Below, one piece after another: positions 36,910 through 45,522 of a stretch of DNA of 64,000 nucleotides. This stretch comes from Nitrospirillum sp034653355. GTDB taxonomy: Bacteria > Pseudomonadota > Alphaproteobacteria > Azospirillales > Azospirillaceae. Both the position numbers and the translations under genes were made by a program. The notes below the pieces were generated by a model. That model searched no databases. It was given only the letters and a program-made list of their open reading frames with translations, and had not been told where the DNA came from. Positions within the stretch are counted from its first letter, which is position 1. The number at the start of each line of letters is the position of its first letter. The DNA is taken from the NCBI RefSeq assembly GCF_034653355.1, contig NZ_JAYEER010000003.1:1178001-1242000 (forward strand). The letters run 5' to 3'.

Positions 36910-37932
36910 ATGACATCGCAGCCGATTTACGATCTGCACGCCCACTGGTTCAGTGGTTCCACCATCGATTTCCTGCGCGGCCGCTCGGCGGTTCCCCGCA
37001 TCGAGCAGGTGGGCGACACACTGCGCATTCGTCACAGCGACCGTGACGGCGGTGGCCTGGCCTTAGGCCCCCAGTGGTTCGATGTCGAGGCGCGTCTCAA
37101 GCACCTGGATGACAATGGCATCGCCCACCAGTTGATTTCCTGGCCGACCACGCTGGGTGTGGACGCGGCGCTCAGCGCGCAGGAGTCCCTGCCGTTGTGG
37201 GAAATATGGAATGACGACGTGGCGGCCCTGGTGTCCCGCCACCCCGGGCGCTTCAGTGGTCTCGCCGCCCTGTCCACCAGCGATATCGCCTGGTCGGTGC
37301 GGGAACTGGAGCGCGCCCATACCAAGCTGGGGCTGATTGGCGGCACCCTGCCGGTCAATGGCTTTTTCAGCAAGGAGACGGCGCGGTCTTTCCTGCCCAT
37401 CTTCGAGGCGGCGCAGCATTTCAAGAGCCATATCTATCTGCACACCGGTTTCGCCCATCCCAGCGTGCCGCACCAGCCGCCCGCCAACACCGGCGCCTTG
37501 GGCAACCGTTTGAATTGGCTGTTGGACAGTGCCTGGCATTTCGCCAGCGGCGTCACCACCCTGGCCTTCAGCGACTTCCTGGCGCCGTTCCCCGATGTGA
37601 CGGTGCAGGTGGCCATGCTGGGCGGGTCCGGCCTCGCCGCCACCGTGGCGGAACAGGCGGAGGCCGCCGGCCTCGTTCCCGATGTGCGGGAGAATTTCCG
37701 GCAGATTTGGCTGGATACCGGGGCGGCGGGCAGCGGCAGCGCCGCGATCGCCGCCGCTGTCCGCGTCCTGGGGGCCGACCGCATCGTCTTCGGCACCGAC
37801 TTCGGACCGGTACCCGACACGGCGCCGGTCATCGGCCGTGTCCGCGCTGCCGCCCGCGATGAGGCGGAGGCCGCGGCCATCTTCGCCGGCAACGCCCAGG
37901 CGCTGCTGTCCCGTCACGTCCGTCCCCTTTAA
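36910..37932 (+). CDS. Amidohydrolase-2 family metal enzyme (ACMSD-like)
   Basis: 340 residues. Metal-site residues of the family are present: DLHAHW at the N-terminus, His in IYLHTGFAH and the late Asp in FGTDFGP. The family includes decarboxylases (ACMSD, gamma-resorcylate) and hydrolases acting on aromatic or cyclic acids. GAGGAGGG precedes the start. As part of the receptor 3 operon it may process the carbon skeleton of the imported compound; the reaction cannot be named. Confidence 0.82.
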   Translation: MTSQPIYDLHAHWFSGSTIDFLRGRSAVPRIEQVGDTLRIRHSDRDGGGLALGPQWFDVEARLKHLDDNGIAHQLISWPTTLGVDAALSAQESLPLWEIWNDDVAALVSRHPGRFSGLAALSTSDIAWSVRELERAHTKLGLIGGTLPVNGFFSKETARSFLPIFEAAQHFKSHIYLHTGFAHPSVPHQPPANTGALGNRLNWLLDSAWHFASGVTTLAFSDFLAPFPDVTVQVAMLGGSGLAATVAEQAEAAGLVPDVRENFRQIWLDTGAAGSGSAAIAAAVRVLGADRIVFGTDFGPVPDTAPVIGRVRAAARDEAEAAAIFAGNAQALLSRHVRPL

Positions 37933-37960
37933 GCCGCCGCACCATAGGAGTGCCCGTTCC

Positions 37961-38983
37961 ATGACCCGCGCCATCATCTCCTACACCCGCTGCCCGGCGG
38001 TGCCCACGATCAGCGCCCTGGCCTACAAGTTGGGCCTGTTGCAGGCGGAATTCGCCGATGAGCCGGACATCCAGGTGGACCACAAGTCCGTGGGCTTCTC
38101 GCCCAAGATCGATTACGGCCACGACGAACGCTTCTGGATCCGCAACGCCGGGCACGCGCCGGGCCTGTGGAAGCAAGCCCAAGGCGTTGATTCCAAGTTC
38201 GTCGGCCTGTCCTTTCTGGACGGGACCTATCCCGTCATCAGCCTGGCGTCGTCCGGTATCAGCGATGTGGCGGCGCTGCGGGGCCGGCGGCTGGTGGTCT
38301 TCAAGGGCAAGAGCGCGTTTGATCTTCTGGTCAACCAGCAGCTCAAGATTTACCAGACGACCCTGGCAACCGCCGGGCTGACGTTGGATGACGTGGAACT
38401 GGTGACCCTGGCGCCGCCCACGGAATTCCACCAGGTGCCGCCCGGGCAAGCATGGCGACAGCGCTTTTTGGACCTGCTGCAGATTCTGGGCGATAATCAG
38501 GCCGATGCCGGCACCTGGCCCGTGCCGCCCGATGCCGGTGACATCCCCGCGTTCAACGTGCTGTACGACACGCGCCTGGCCGCGGACCCCTTGGCGCGGG
38601 TGCATCCCGGCGTGCTGCGCGGCGTGGTGGTCAGCGGCCCCTTGCTGCGCGAACGTCCGGACATCGTGGTGCGCGTCCTGGTCCGCCTGCTGGAGGCGGC
38701 CGACTTCGCCCTGGCCAATCCCCTGCAGGCGTTGCGCCTGATCGCTGAAGACCTGGCCTTGGCGCCGGAGGCCGTGGCCGCCTATTACGAGAATGTGGCC
38801 CAGGGCGTGGCCTTGTCGCTGGAGCCGGTCGACCTTGAGGCCCTGACGGTGCAGAAGGCCTTCCTGCTGAAGCACGGCCTGATCGCCCGCGACCTTGATC
38901 TGTCCGACATCGTCGATCCCGCCCCCCTGGCGGAGGCCCGCCGGATATGGGAAGCGCGCCGTGCGGCGGGGAAGGCGGCATGA
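37961..38983 (+). CDS. DszB-like desulfinase / cytoplasmic SBP-fold protein
   Basis: 340 residues from ATG 37961 (GGAG upstream). It has the fold signature of NMT1/SsuA-type binding proteins but no signal peptide: it starts MTRAIISYTRCPAVPTISAL. The Y-x-x-C-P motif with Cys11 matches the catalytic Cys of DszB (YSNCP), and LTLDDVELVTLAPPTEF matches the DszB DDVELV block; Arg61 may correspond to the DszB active-site Arg, while the catalytic His is not clearly aligned. DszB releases sulfite from an aromatic sulfinate. A flanking DszC-like gene and two DszA-like genes support a desulfinase. Alternative: an unusual binding protein with a lost signal. Confidence 0.68.
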   Translation: MTRAIISYTRCPAVPTISALAYKLGLLQAEFADEPDIQVDHKSVGFSPKIDYGHDERFWIRNAGHAPGLWKQAQGVDSKFVGLSFLDGTYPVISLASSGISDVAALRGRRLVVFKGKSAFDLLVNQQLKIYQTTLATAGLTLDDVELVTLAPPTEFHQVPPGQAWRQRFLDLLQILGDNQADAGTWPVPPDAGDIPAFNVLYDTRLAADPLARVHPGVLRGVVVSGPLLRERPDIVVRVLVRLLEAADFALANPLQALRLIAEDLALAPEAVAAYYENVAQGVALSLEPVDLEALTVQKAFLLKHGLIARDLDLSDIVDPAPLAEARRIWEARRAAGKAA

Positions 38984-40263
38984 GCATACCCCTCCCGCTG
39001 ACGGATGCCCCGGTGGCTGGTTTGGCCGGGGGCATACGCTTTCGACATTGGGCCCTGGTCGTGCTGCTCGCCTTGGGCACGCTCAACGCTTTGGACGGCA
39101 TGGTCATGGCGGCGCTGATCACCCCGGTCAAGGCCGCGTTGGGCCTGTCGGACCAGGCGATCGGTGTGGTCGTTTCCGTGACCACCCTGGCCGGCATCGT
39201 GGGGGCGCCACTGTTCGGCGTTCTGGCCGGCCGGGTGGCGCGCCGGACCCTGTTGGCCGTCGCCGCTGTGATATGGAGCCTGACCTCGGCCGGCGCCGCG
39301 TTGGCCGATGGCGTGCTTGCCCTGCTGCTGTGGCGCGGCCTGACGGGGTTCGCCACCGCCGCTTATCACGCCCTGGTTCCTGGGTGGCTCGCCGACCTTT
39401 ACGACAGCCGTGGCCGTAGCGTCGTGTTCTCCCTGTTCATGCTGCGCAACAAGGTGGGCAGCGCCCTGGCCTTCGGTTTGGGGGCAGCGCTTGCCGCCCA
39501 TTACGACTGGCATGTCGCGTTCCTGGCCACGGGCCTGCCGGGGGTTATCCTCGCGCTGGCCGTCCTGACCCTGCGGGAGCCGAAGCCGGGGGAGGCGGAT
39601 GGCGTGAAGGTGGCCGCCCGGGCGCCGACCCTGCGGGAGCAGGCCCGCATCCTCAAGATCGGTGCTTTCAAGGTGCATCTGGTGGCGCTGGTGTTCTTCT
39701 ACGCCGGTGTGACCACCGCCCAGCTTTGGTTCCCCGCCTACCTGCATCGTGTTTACGGCATCAGCAACCAGGCGGCGGCCGGGTATCTCTCCATCGTCAT
39801 GATGGCCACGCTGCCAGTGGGCGTTGTCGGTGGCTGGCTGACGGGCAAATACCTGGTTCCCCGCGCCACCGGTGTGGCCGCCTCGCTGGCCATCAGTTCC
39901 GGCCTGGCGGCGGTGTTGTTCGTCGGAGCCTTCGCCACCCGCTCACTGCCGCTGGCGCAAGCGCTGGCAGCGGCGGCGATCGTGGCCTTTGGGGCCACGG
40001 CCGGCAGCCTCACCCTGCTGGCGGTGGAGACGGTGCCGCCAGCGGCACGCTCCTTCGCCGGTTCCCTGGCGGCCCTTATCTCAACCGGCATTTCCGGCGG
40101 CGTGGCCCCCTGGCTGCTCGGCGTCCTGTCCGACCGCTATGGCCTGCCGACCGCCATCTATCTGGGTCCCGCGTGCTATGCCCTGGCCGCCCTGGTCTGG
40201 GGCTGGGCCGTGCTGCGCGGCGTCTCCTCCAAAGCCATTTCCTATCAGGGAGTTCCGTCATGA
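38980..40263 (+). CDS. MFS transporter
   Basis: 427 residues, about 12 helices, ATG 38980 overlapping the desulfinase-like stop by four bases; it overlaps the next gene by four bases too. The MFS loop-2/3 type sequence reads FGVLAGRVARRTLLAV, and the late loop GVLSDRYGLPTAI is its counterpart. Likely imports the substrate or exports a desulfurised product across the inner membrane; direction is not evident. Confidence 0.88.
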   Translation: MSIPLPLTDAPVAGLAGGIRFRHWALVVLLALGTLNALDGMVMAALITPVKAALGLSDQAIGVVVSVTTLAGIVGAPLFGVLAGRVARRTLLAVAAVIWSLTSAGAALADGVLALLLWRGLTGFATAAYHALVPGWLADLYDSRGRSVVFSLFMLRNKVGSALAFGLGAALAAHYDWHVAFLATGLPGVILALAVLTLREPKPGEADGVKVAARAPTLREQARILKIGAFKVHLVALVFFYAGVTTAQLWFPAYLHRVYGISNQAAAGYLSIVMMATLPVGVVGGWLTGKYLVPRATGVAASLAISSGLAAVLFVGAFATRSLPLAQALAAAAIVAFGATAGSLTLLAVETVPPAARSFAGSLAALISTGISGGVAPWLLGVLSDRYGLPTAIYLGPACYALAALVWGWAVLRGVSSKAISYQGVPS

Positions 40264-41507
40264 ACGATCTTTCCCCCACGGCCATCCGGCCCGACACCGC
40301 GCCCCGCACCGAGGAGCCCTATTCCGAGGATTGGGCCGCTCTGGCCAAAAGCCTGGCCGACGAGTTCCGCCCCGGCGCCGCGGCCCGCGACGCCAGCGGC
40401 GAATTGCCGGTGGAACAGGTGCGCCGGCTACGGGAAACCGGGCTGGTGAACCTGTTGTATCCCGCGGAACTGGGGGGCGGGGGCGGTTCCATCCACGACG
40501 CCGCGCACGCGGTGTATGAAATCGCCCGCGCCGATGCCTCGGTCGGCGCCCTGCTGTGCTTCCACTTCTACAATTCCCTGGTGCCGCTGCTGCTGGACTA
40601 TAACGGCGCCAACGACCATGTGGCGAAGGAGGCTGCGGCCCGCCGGTGGCAGTGGGGGAACGTCACCCAGTACGTGAACAAGGACTTCGTGGCCGAACCG
40701 CATCCGGAGGGGGGCTTCACCATCACTGGAGTGAAGAAGTGGAACACCGGCACGCCGCTGGCGGAACACACGACGCTGCTGCTGGTCCATCCCGACCGCG
40801 ACCATTACATCTACGCCCACATTCCCACCAACCGCGCGGGCCTGGTCTTCCATGACGATTGGGACCAGATCGGGCTGCGCGGCGCGGATTCCAGCACCTT
40901 GACCTTCAATGCCGTCCGCGTTCATGCCGACGAGGTGCTGCACTGGGGGCACGGCGGCGTCCAGGAATTGGTATTGCCGCTGTGGACCACCTTTGGCGCC
41001 ATCTTCTATTCCGCCGTTTATCTGGGGGCCACGCAAGGGGCCCTGGACGCGGCGCGGGAGTTCGCCACCGGCGCGCGGCGGCAATCCACCTTGCCAGGCG
41101 CGCAAGTGACGGCCGATGACGTGCTGGTGCAAAACCATTATGGCCAGCTCTGGATCAAGCAGCAGGCGGCCCTGGCTTACTTCGACCAGATCATTGCCAA
41201 AACCCAGGCCTTGTGGGACCGCCGCCACAACTCCACGCCGGAGGATAGGGCGGTGATCGCCACGGAGACGTTGGCGTTGCGCAGCCACTCCTCCAATACC
41301 GCGCTGGACATCACCGCCCAGATTTTCGAATTCGGCGGCGGGCGCACCACCAACCGGGCGCTGTCTTTTGATCGTTACTGGCGGGACGTGCGCACCTTGT
41401 CGACGCACGACCCCATCACCCTGGCCGTGAAGAACGTTGGGGCCTACGCGCTGTTTGGACGGCCGGTCCAGTACCCATCGCATTTCCAGCCGGTGAAACG
41501 GCCGTGA
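40260..41507 (+). CDS. DszC/SfnB-like flavin monooxygenase of the acyl-CoA dehydrogenase fold
   Basis: 415 residues. The acyl-CoA dehydrogenase fold is clear (N-terminal helices, FTITGVKKWNTGTPLAEHT mid-domain), and the C-terminal RDVRTLSTHDPITLAVKNVG matches the DszC/SfnB branch, which oxygenates sulfur compounds with FMNH2 instead of dehydrogenating CoA esters. DszC turns a thiophene into its sulfone. Last gene of the receptor 3 operon, followed by a two-way terminator hairpin. Substrate unknown. Confidence 0.82.
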   Translation: MNDLSPTAIRPDTAPRTEEPYSEDWAALAKSLADEFRPGAAARDASGELPVEQVRRLRETGLVNLLYPAELGGGGGSIHDAAHAVYEIARADASVGALLCFHFYNSLVPLLLDYNGANDHVAKEAAARRWQWGNVTQYVNKDFVAEPHPEGGFTITGVKKWNTGTPLAEHTTLLLVHPDRDHYIYAHIPTNRAGLVFHDDWDQIGLRGADSSTLTFNAVRVHADEVLHWGHGGVQELVLPLWTTFGAIFYSAVYLGATQGALDAAREFATGARRQSTLPGAQVTADDVLVQNHYGQLWIKQQAALAYFDQIIAKTQALWDRRHNSTPEDRAVIATETLALRSHSSNTALDITAQIFEFGGGRTTNRALSFDRYWRDVRTLSTHDPITLAVKNVGAYALFGRPVQYPSHFQPVKRP

Positions 41508-41558
41508 CCCCGTGACGCTTTCCGGTGGCGGTTCCTCCGTCGCCGGTTCAACGACGTA

Positions 41559-41609
41559 GGCCCCTGGAGGGAGCGCGATCCGCCATGATCGCGTTCCATT
41601 CCAGGGGCC
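41559..41609. terminator. Bidirectional terminator between convergent DszC-like and DszA-like genes
   Basis: GGCCCCTGGA (41559-41568) pairs exactly with TCCAGGGGCC (41600-41609); an inner stem CGCGATC/GATCGCG extends the structure. A T-rich CTTTCATTT follows. It sits in the 105-bp convergent gap and can serve both strands. Confidence 0.8.
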
Positions 41610-41612
41610 CTT

Positions 41613-42974
41613 TCATTTGGCCAGGGCCGTCACAGGCCGGCCACCCTGGGCGTAGCGATTGGCGGGCCGTTCCAGGCCCAGGTTCTCCCGCAGGGTACGG
41701 CCTTCATAGTCGGTGCGGAACAGGCCGCGCCGCTGCAACTCCGGCACCACCAGGTCGACGAAGTCGTCCACGCCGCCAGGCAGGTGGGAGAACATGATGT
41801 TGAAGCCGTCCGCCCCGCCTTGGTGGAACCAGGCGGCGAAGTCATCGGCCACCGCCTCCGGCGTGCCGATCAGGATGCGGTGGCCACCAGCGGTCAGCTT
41901 GCGGAACAGCTGGCGGATGGTCGGGTTCTCCCGCCGGATGAGGTCCAGCACCAGGCGCTGCCGGCTTTTATGGGTATTGGTCTCAGGAATGGTATCGGGC
42001 AGGGGCACCGGGCCGTCCAGTGGGTGGGCCGACAAATCCACGCCGATGTTGATGAAGTTGGAAATGCTTTTCAGGCTGGCCGCCGGGTCCAGTAGGTCCT
42101 GCAGCTGGTCATACTTCGCCTGGGCCTCGGCCTGTGTCGGCGCGGTGATGACCGACACGCCGGGCAGCACCTTCAGGCTATCGGGGCCGCGTCCGTACTT
42201 GGCGGCGCGGCCCTTCACGTCGCGGATGAAGGCCTGCGCCTCCTCCAGCGTCTGGGCGGCCGTGAACACCAGGTCGGCCGTGCGCGCCGCCAGCTCGCGG
42301 CCGGGGTCGGAGGATCCGGCCTGGGCCAGCACCGGATAGCCCTGCGGCGGACGGGGGGCGTTCAGGGGACCCTTCACCTGGAAATGCCGGCCCTTGTGGT
42401 TCAGGACGTGCAGCTTGCCCACGTCCAGATAGATGCCGCTGTCCTTGTCACCCACCACCGCGCCATCGTCCCAACTGTCCCACAGGCCGGTGATGACGTC
42501 GAAGAACTCCTCCGCCCGTTCATAGCGCTGGGCGTGCAGGACGTGGTCGTCACGGTTGTAGTTCTCCCCACCGCCCAGCGACGTCACCAGGTTCCATCCC
42601 GCCCGGCCGCCGCTCAGCTGGTCCAGCGAGGCGAAACGGCGCGCCAGGGTGTAGGGCTCGTTGTACGTGGTGTTCGCGGTGGCGATCAGGCCCAGGTGCC
42701 GGGTGACCACCGCCAAGGCCGGCAACAGGGTCAGCGGGTCCCAGCGCGTCGCCTGGGTGTTGCGCGCCAGGACGTGCGGGTCCAGTTCCGGCACGCTCAC
42801 CGTGTCATTCATGAACAGGGCGTCGAATTTCCCGACCTCCAGCTTCTGCGCCACATGGCGGTAGAGGTCGAAGCTGGTGCCGGCATCGGGCGCCACGCCG
42901 GGCAGGCGCCAGCTGCCGCCGTGGCTGCCGTTGCCGGTGAGGAAGGCGCCCAGTTTCAGGAAGCGCTGCGTCAT
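41613..42974 (-). CDS. FMNH2-dependent monooxygenase, NtaA/SnaA/DszA family, second copy
   Basis: 453 residues from ATG 42974 (GAAAGGG upstream; a TTG at 42995 would overlap the receptor stop). Same blocks as the 30645 enzyme: GKFDALFMNDTVS, RWDPLTLLPALAVVT, TTYNEPYTLARRFASLD, GRAGWNLVT and VVPELQRRGLFR. The two are clear paralogues but diverged, so different substrates are likely. The gene is 17 bases downstream of receptor 4, again a receptor-monooxygenase pair. Confidence 0.88.
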   Translation of the reverse strand: MTQRFLKLGAFLTGNGSHGGSWRLPGVAPDAGTSFDLYRHVAQKLEVGKFDALFMNDTVSVPELDPHVLARNTQATRWDPLTLLPALAVVTRHLGLIATANTTYNEPYTLARRFASLDQLSGGRAGWNLVTSLGGGENYNRDDHVLHAQRYERAEEFFDVITGLWDSWDDGAVVGDKDSGIYLDVGKLHVLNHKGRHFQVKGPLNAPRPPQGYPVLAQAGSSDPGRELAARTADLVFTAAQTLEEAQAFIRDVKGRAAKYGRGPDSLKVLPGVSVITAPTQAEAQAKYDQLQDLLDPAASLKSISNFINIGVDLSAHPLDGPVPLPDTIPETNTHKSRQRLVLDLIRRENPTIRQLFRKLTAGGHRILIGTPEAVADDFAAWFHQGGADGFNIMFSHLPGGVDDFVDLVVPELQRRGLFRTDYEGRTLRENLGLERPANRYAQGGRPVTALAK

Positions 42975-42991
42975 GGCCAGGGCCCTTTCCG

Positions 42992-45490
42992 TCAAAGCGA
43001 GACTTTGAGGCGGGTGTAGTAGAAACCGCCATAAAAGCCGAAGGGGGAGATGCTGGAATACGGTGGGAAGCCGTTGGTGTCGGCCACGGTGTTCTTGCTG
43101 GGATAGACATCGAAAACATTGTTGGCGCCCACGGCGATGGTCACCCGTTCGGTGATGGCGTAGGCGATGTCGATGTCCGTCAACCAGCGCGGTGCGTAAA
43201 ACTGGTCATACAACGGGTTCACATTCAGGTAGGCGACCCCGTCGTAGCGGGTTTCCCGCAGGGTCAGGGCCAGGTCGCCCACGGACCATTCCTGGCTCAG
43301 GATCAGCTTTGTTTCGGGATTGGCGACGGTGACCGCCCCTTGGGCCGCCCGGTCGAACAGGGTTAGGCCCAGTCCGGCCAGCTGTGTCGGCGTGTCCCTG
43401 ATCTTGGTGATCCGTGTCTTGTTCCAGTTGAACGCCGCCGTCCATCGCAGGCTGCCAAAGTCATCCAGGTGTTGCAGGTAGCTGGCGACGACGTCCACGC
43501 CCTTGGTGCGGGTGTCGATCGCGTTGGTGAAGTACTTGATGTACTGGTTGGGCTGGAAGCCGTTCGCGACCAGGATGGCGTTCACCGCCGACCCCGACAG
43601 GAAGCCGGTCTGCGCGATGCGGTTGTCCAGGTCGATCAGGTAGGGGTCGATGGTCACGCTGATGTCGTGGGTCGGCGCCAGGGTCAGGCCGACGCTGTAG
43701 CTGGTCGACTCCTCCGGCCGCAGGGGGGTGGCGCCCAGCGCCTTGGCGATGGCGCTGTCCACCTGCACCGACTTCGACGTGATGAACTGGTTGACGCCGT
43801 TGACGATGGTGTACTGGTTGGAGGTCTGGGCATAGCCCTCCTGCGCCAGCGAGGGCGCGCGGAAGCCGTTGCTGATGGTGCCGCGCACGGCGATGCCGGG
43901 CAGGATCTCATAGCGGGTGGAGATCTTGCCGCTTTCCGTGTCGCCGGCGCTGTCGTCGTAATATTCGGCGCGGCCGGCCAAGTCGACGTACCAGTCCGGC
44001 GTGGGGTTGAAGGCCAGGTCGACATAGGCCGCGTAGTTGTTGCGGTCCAGATCGGCCTGGTCACCCGGCGTCACCGTGATGGCGCCCTGGGCCCCCACGG
44101 ACGCCGGTTTGCCCGCCAGGGAACCGCTGGTGTAGATGTAACCGCCGTTGGCGTAGGACGCCGCATCGCGCGTGATGGTCTGGTAGCGTTCATAGCGATG
44201 CTCCACGCCGCCCGACACCTGCACCGGGGCCGTGAGGCCGAAATCCACCTGCCGGGTGACATCCAGGTTGGTGGTCCACTGGCTGAAGACCGAGGTGAAG
44301 GTGTTGAAGCTGGTGGGGCTGCTGGGTCCCAGCGAGGCGTTGAGGGTGTTGGTGGCGCCGTTGTCGACGGTGTCGCGGCCATAGGTGGAGCTGAGGTCCC
44401 AATCCCAGCCGCCGGCCTTGCCCTTCAGGCCGGCCAGGCTTTGGAAGTCCTCCTCCGACAAGGTGTAATAGGGAACGAAGCCGTCGGGGTAGATGGCTGT
44501 CACGTCGTTGGTGGAATTGGGACGGCGGAAGTTCTGGCCGATGAAGGCGTCGCGCTTGCTGACGGTGCTGAAGGAATAGGCGGTGATGGCGTCGGTCAGC
44601 GGCAGCTCGGCGTTGTAGGAGACGTCGGCCTTCCAGTACTTGGGCAGGCCGCCGCCGAACACCGTCTTGTTCACGGTGGCGTCGCGCGGGTCCGCCTTTC
44701 CGCTGACGGTGTCATAAAAGGCGCCGGTGGCGGCCACCGACCGGGTGGCGGCACGGTCACGGCGGGCATCCACGGCCAGATCGATGAACCCGCCGCCGGG
44801 CAGGGCGAAGGCGTGCTCCAGGCTGGCTTGCAGGCTCTGGCCATCGACATGGCCGTCATAGCTGTAGGGCTCACGCTGGCCGGCGGTGGCGGTGAAGGTG
44901 CCGCCTTGGTCGTTGGATTTCAGGATGATGTTGATCACGCCGGCGATGGCGTCGGAGCCATATTGGGCGGCGGCGCCGTCGCGCAGGATTTCAACATGAC
45001 CGATGGCGCCTTGCGGAATCAGGTCGATGTCCACCGGGTTGGCGCCATTGTCCAGGTTGCCGGACGTCAAGTTGATGAGTGAGCTGTTGTGCCGCCGCTT
45101 GCCGTTGACCAGCACCAGGACGTGGGCGCCGCTGAGGCCGCGCAGGCCCGCCGGGCGCACCAGGCTGTCCCAGGAGGAACTGCTGACGGTCTGCGTTTGG
45201 AATGACGGCACCAGCGTGCTCAACGCGTCGCGCAGGCTGGTGTTGGCGCCCAGGGCCTGCAATTCATCGCCGGAGAAGACATCGATGGGGGCGGGGCTGT
45301 CGGCCACCGTGCGGCCGCGCCCGCGAATGCCGGTCACGACGATGACATCGCCGATGTCGCCCGCGGCGTCGGCCGCCGGTCCGGCCGCGTCAGGGGCGCT
45401 TTGTTGCGCGCTGGCGGTCACGGGCAGCAGCAGCGGGCTGGTCAGCAAGGCGGTGGTCAGCAAAAGGAGGGTCGAAGGACGGCGGCGCAC
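42992..45490 (-). CDS. TonB-dependent outer-membrane receptor 4
   Basis: About 832 residues. GTG 45490 is chosen because AGAGGAAA lies eight bases upstream and a signal peptide follows (STLLLLTTALLTSPLLLPVTASA). TonB-box-like GDVIVVTGIRGRG; plug with GAHVLVLVNGKRRHNSS and HVEILRDGAAAQYGSDA, as in receptor 2; C-terminus YYTRLKVSL. It lies between the SsuA-like binding protein and the monooxygenase in one minus-strand operon (47348 to 41613). Confidence 0.88.
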   Translation of the reverse strand: MRRRPSTLLLLTTALLTSPLLLPVTASAQQSAPDAAGPAADAAGDIGDVIVVTGIRGRGRTVADSPAPIDVFSGDELQALGANTSLRDALSTLVPSFQTQTVSSSSWDSLVRPAGLRGLSGAHVLVLVNGKRRHNSSLINLTSGNLDNGANPVDIDLIPQGAIGHVEILRDGAAAQYGSDAIAGVINIILKSNDQGGTFTATAGQREPYSYDGHVDGQSLQASLEHAFALPGGGFIDLAVDARRDRAATRSVAATGAFYDTVSGKADPRDATVNKTVFGGGLPKYWKADVSYNAELPLTDAITAYSFSTVSKRDAFIGQNFRRPNSTNDVTAIYPDGFVPYYTLSEEDFQSLAGLKGKAGGWDWDLSSTYGRDTVDNGATNTLNASLGPSSPTSFNTFTSVFSQWTTNLDVTRQVDFGLTAPVQVSGGVEHRYERYQTITRDAASYANGGYIYTSGSLAGKPASVGAQGAITVTPGDQADLDRNNYAAYVDLAFNPTPDWYVDLAGRAEYYDDSAGDTESGKISTRYEILPGIAVRGTISNGFRAPSLAQEGYAQTSNQYTIVNGVNQFITSKSVQVDSAIAKALGATPLRPEESTSYSVGLTLAPTHDISVTIDPYLIDLDNRIAQTGFLSGSAVNAILVANGFQPNQYIKYFTNAIDTRTKGVDVVASYLQHLDDFGSLRWTAAFNWNKTRITKIRDTPTQLAGLGLTLFDRAAQGAVTVANPETKLILSQEWSVGDLALTLRETRYDGVAYLNVNPLYDQFYAPRWLTDIDIAYAITERVTIAVGANNVFDVYPSKNTVADTNGFPPYSSISPFGFYGGFYYTRLKVSL

Positions 45491-45522
45491 GGGAATGATT
45501 TCCTCTTCTTGGTGTTTTGGGG

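Noticed and set aside
37961..38983. Annotating the DszB-like gene simply as an ABC transporter binding protein
   Set aside because: The fold fits, but there is no signal peptide or lipobox, and the YxxCP cysteine plus operon with a DszC-like gene fit a desulfinase better.
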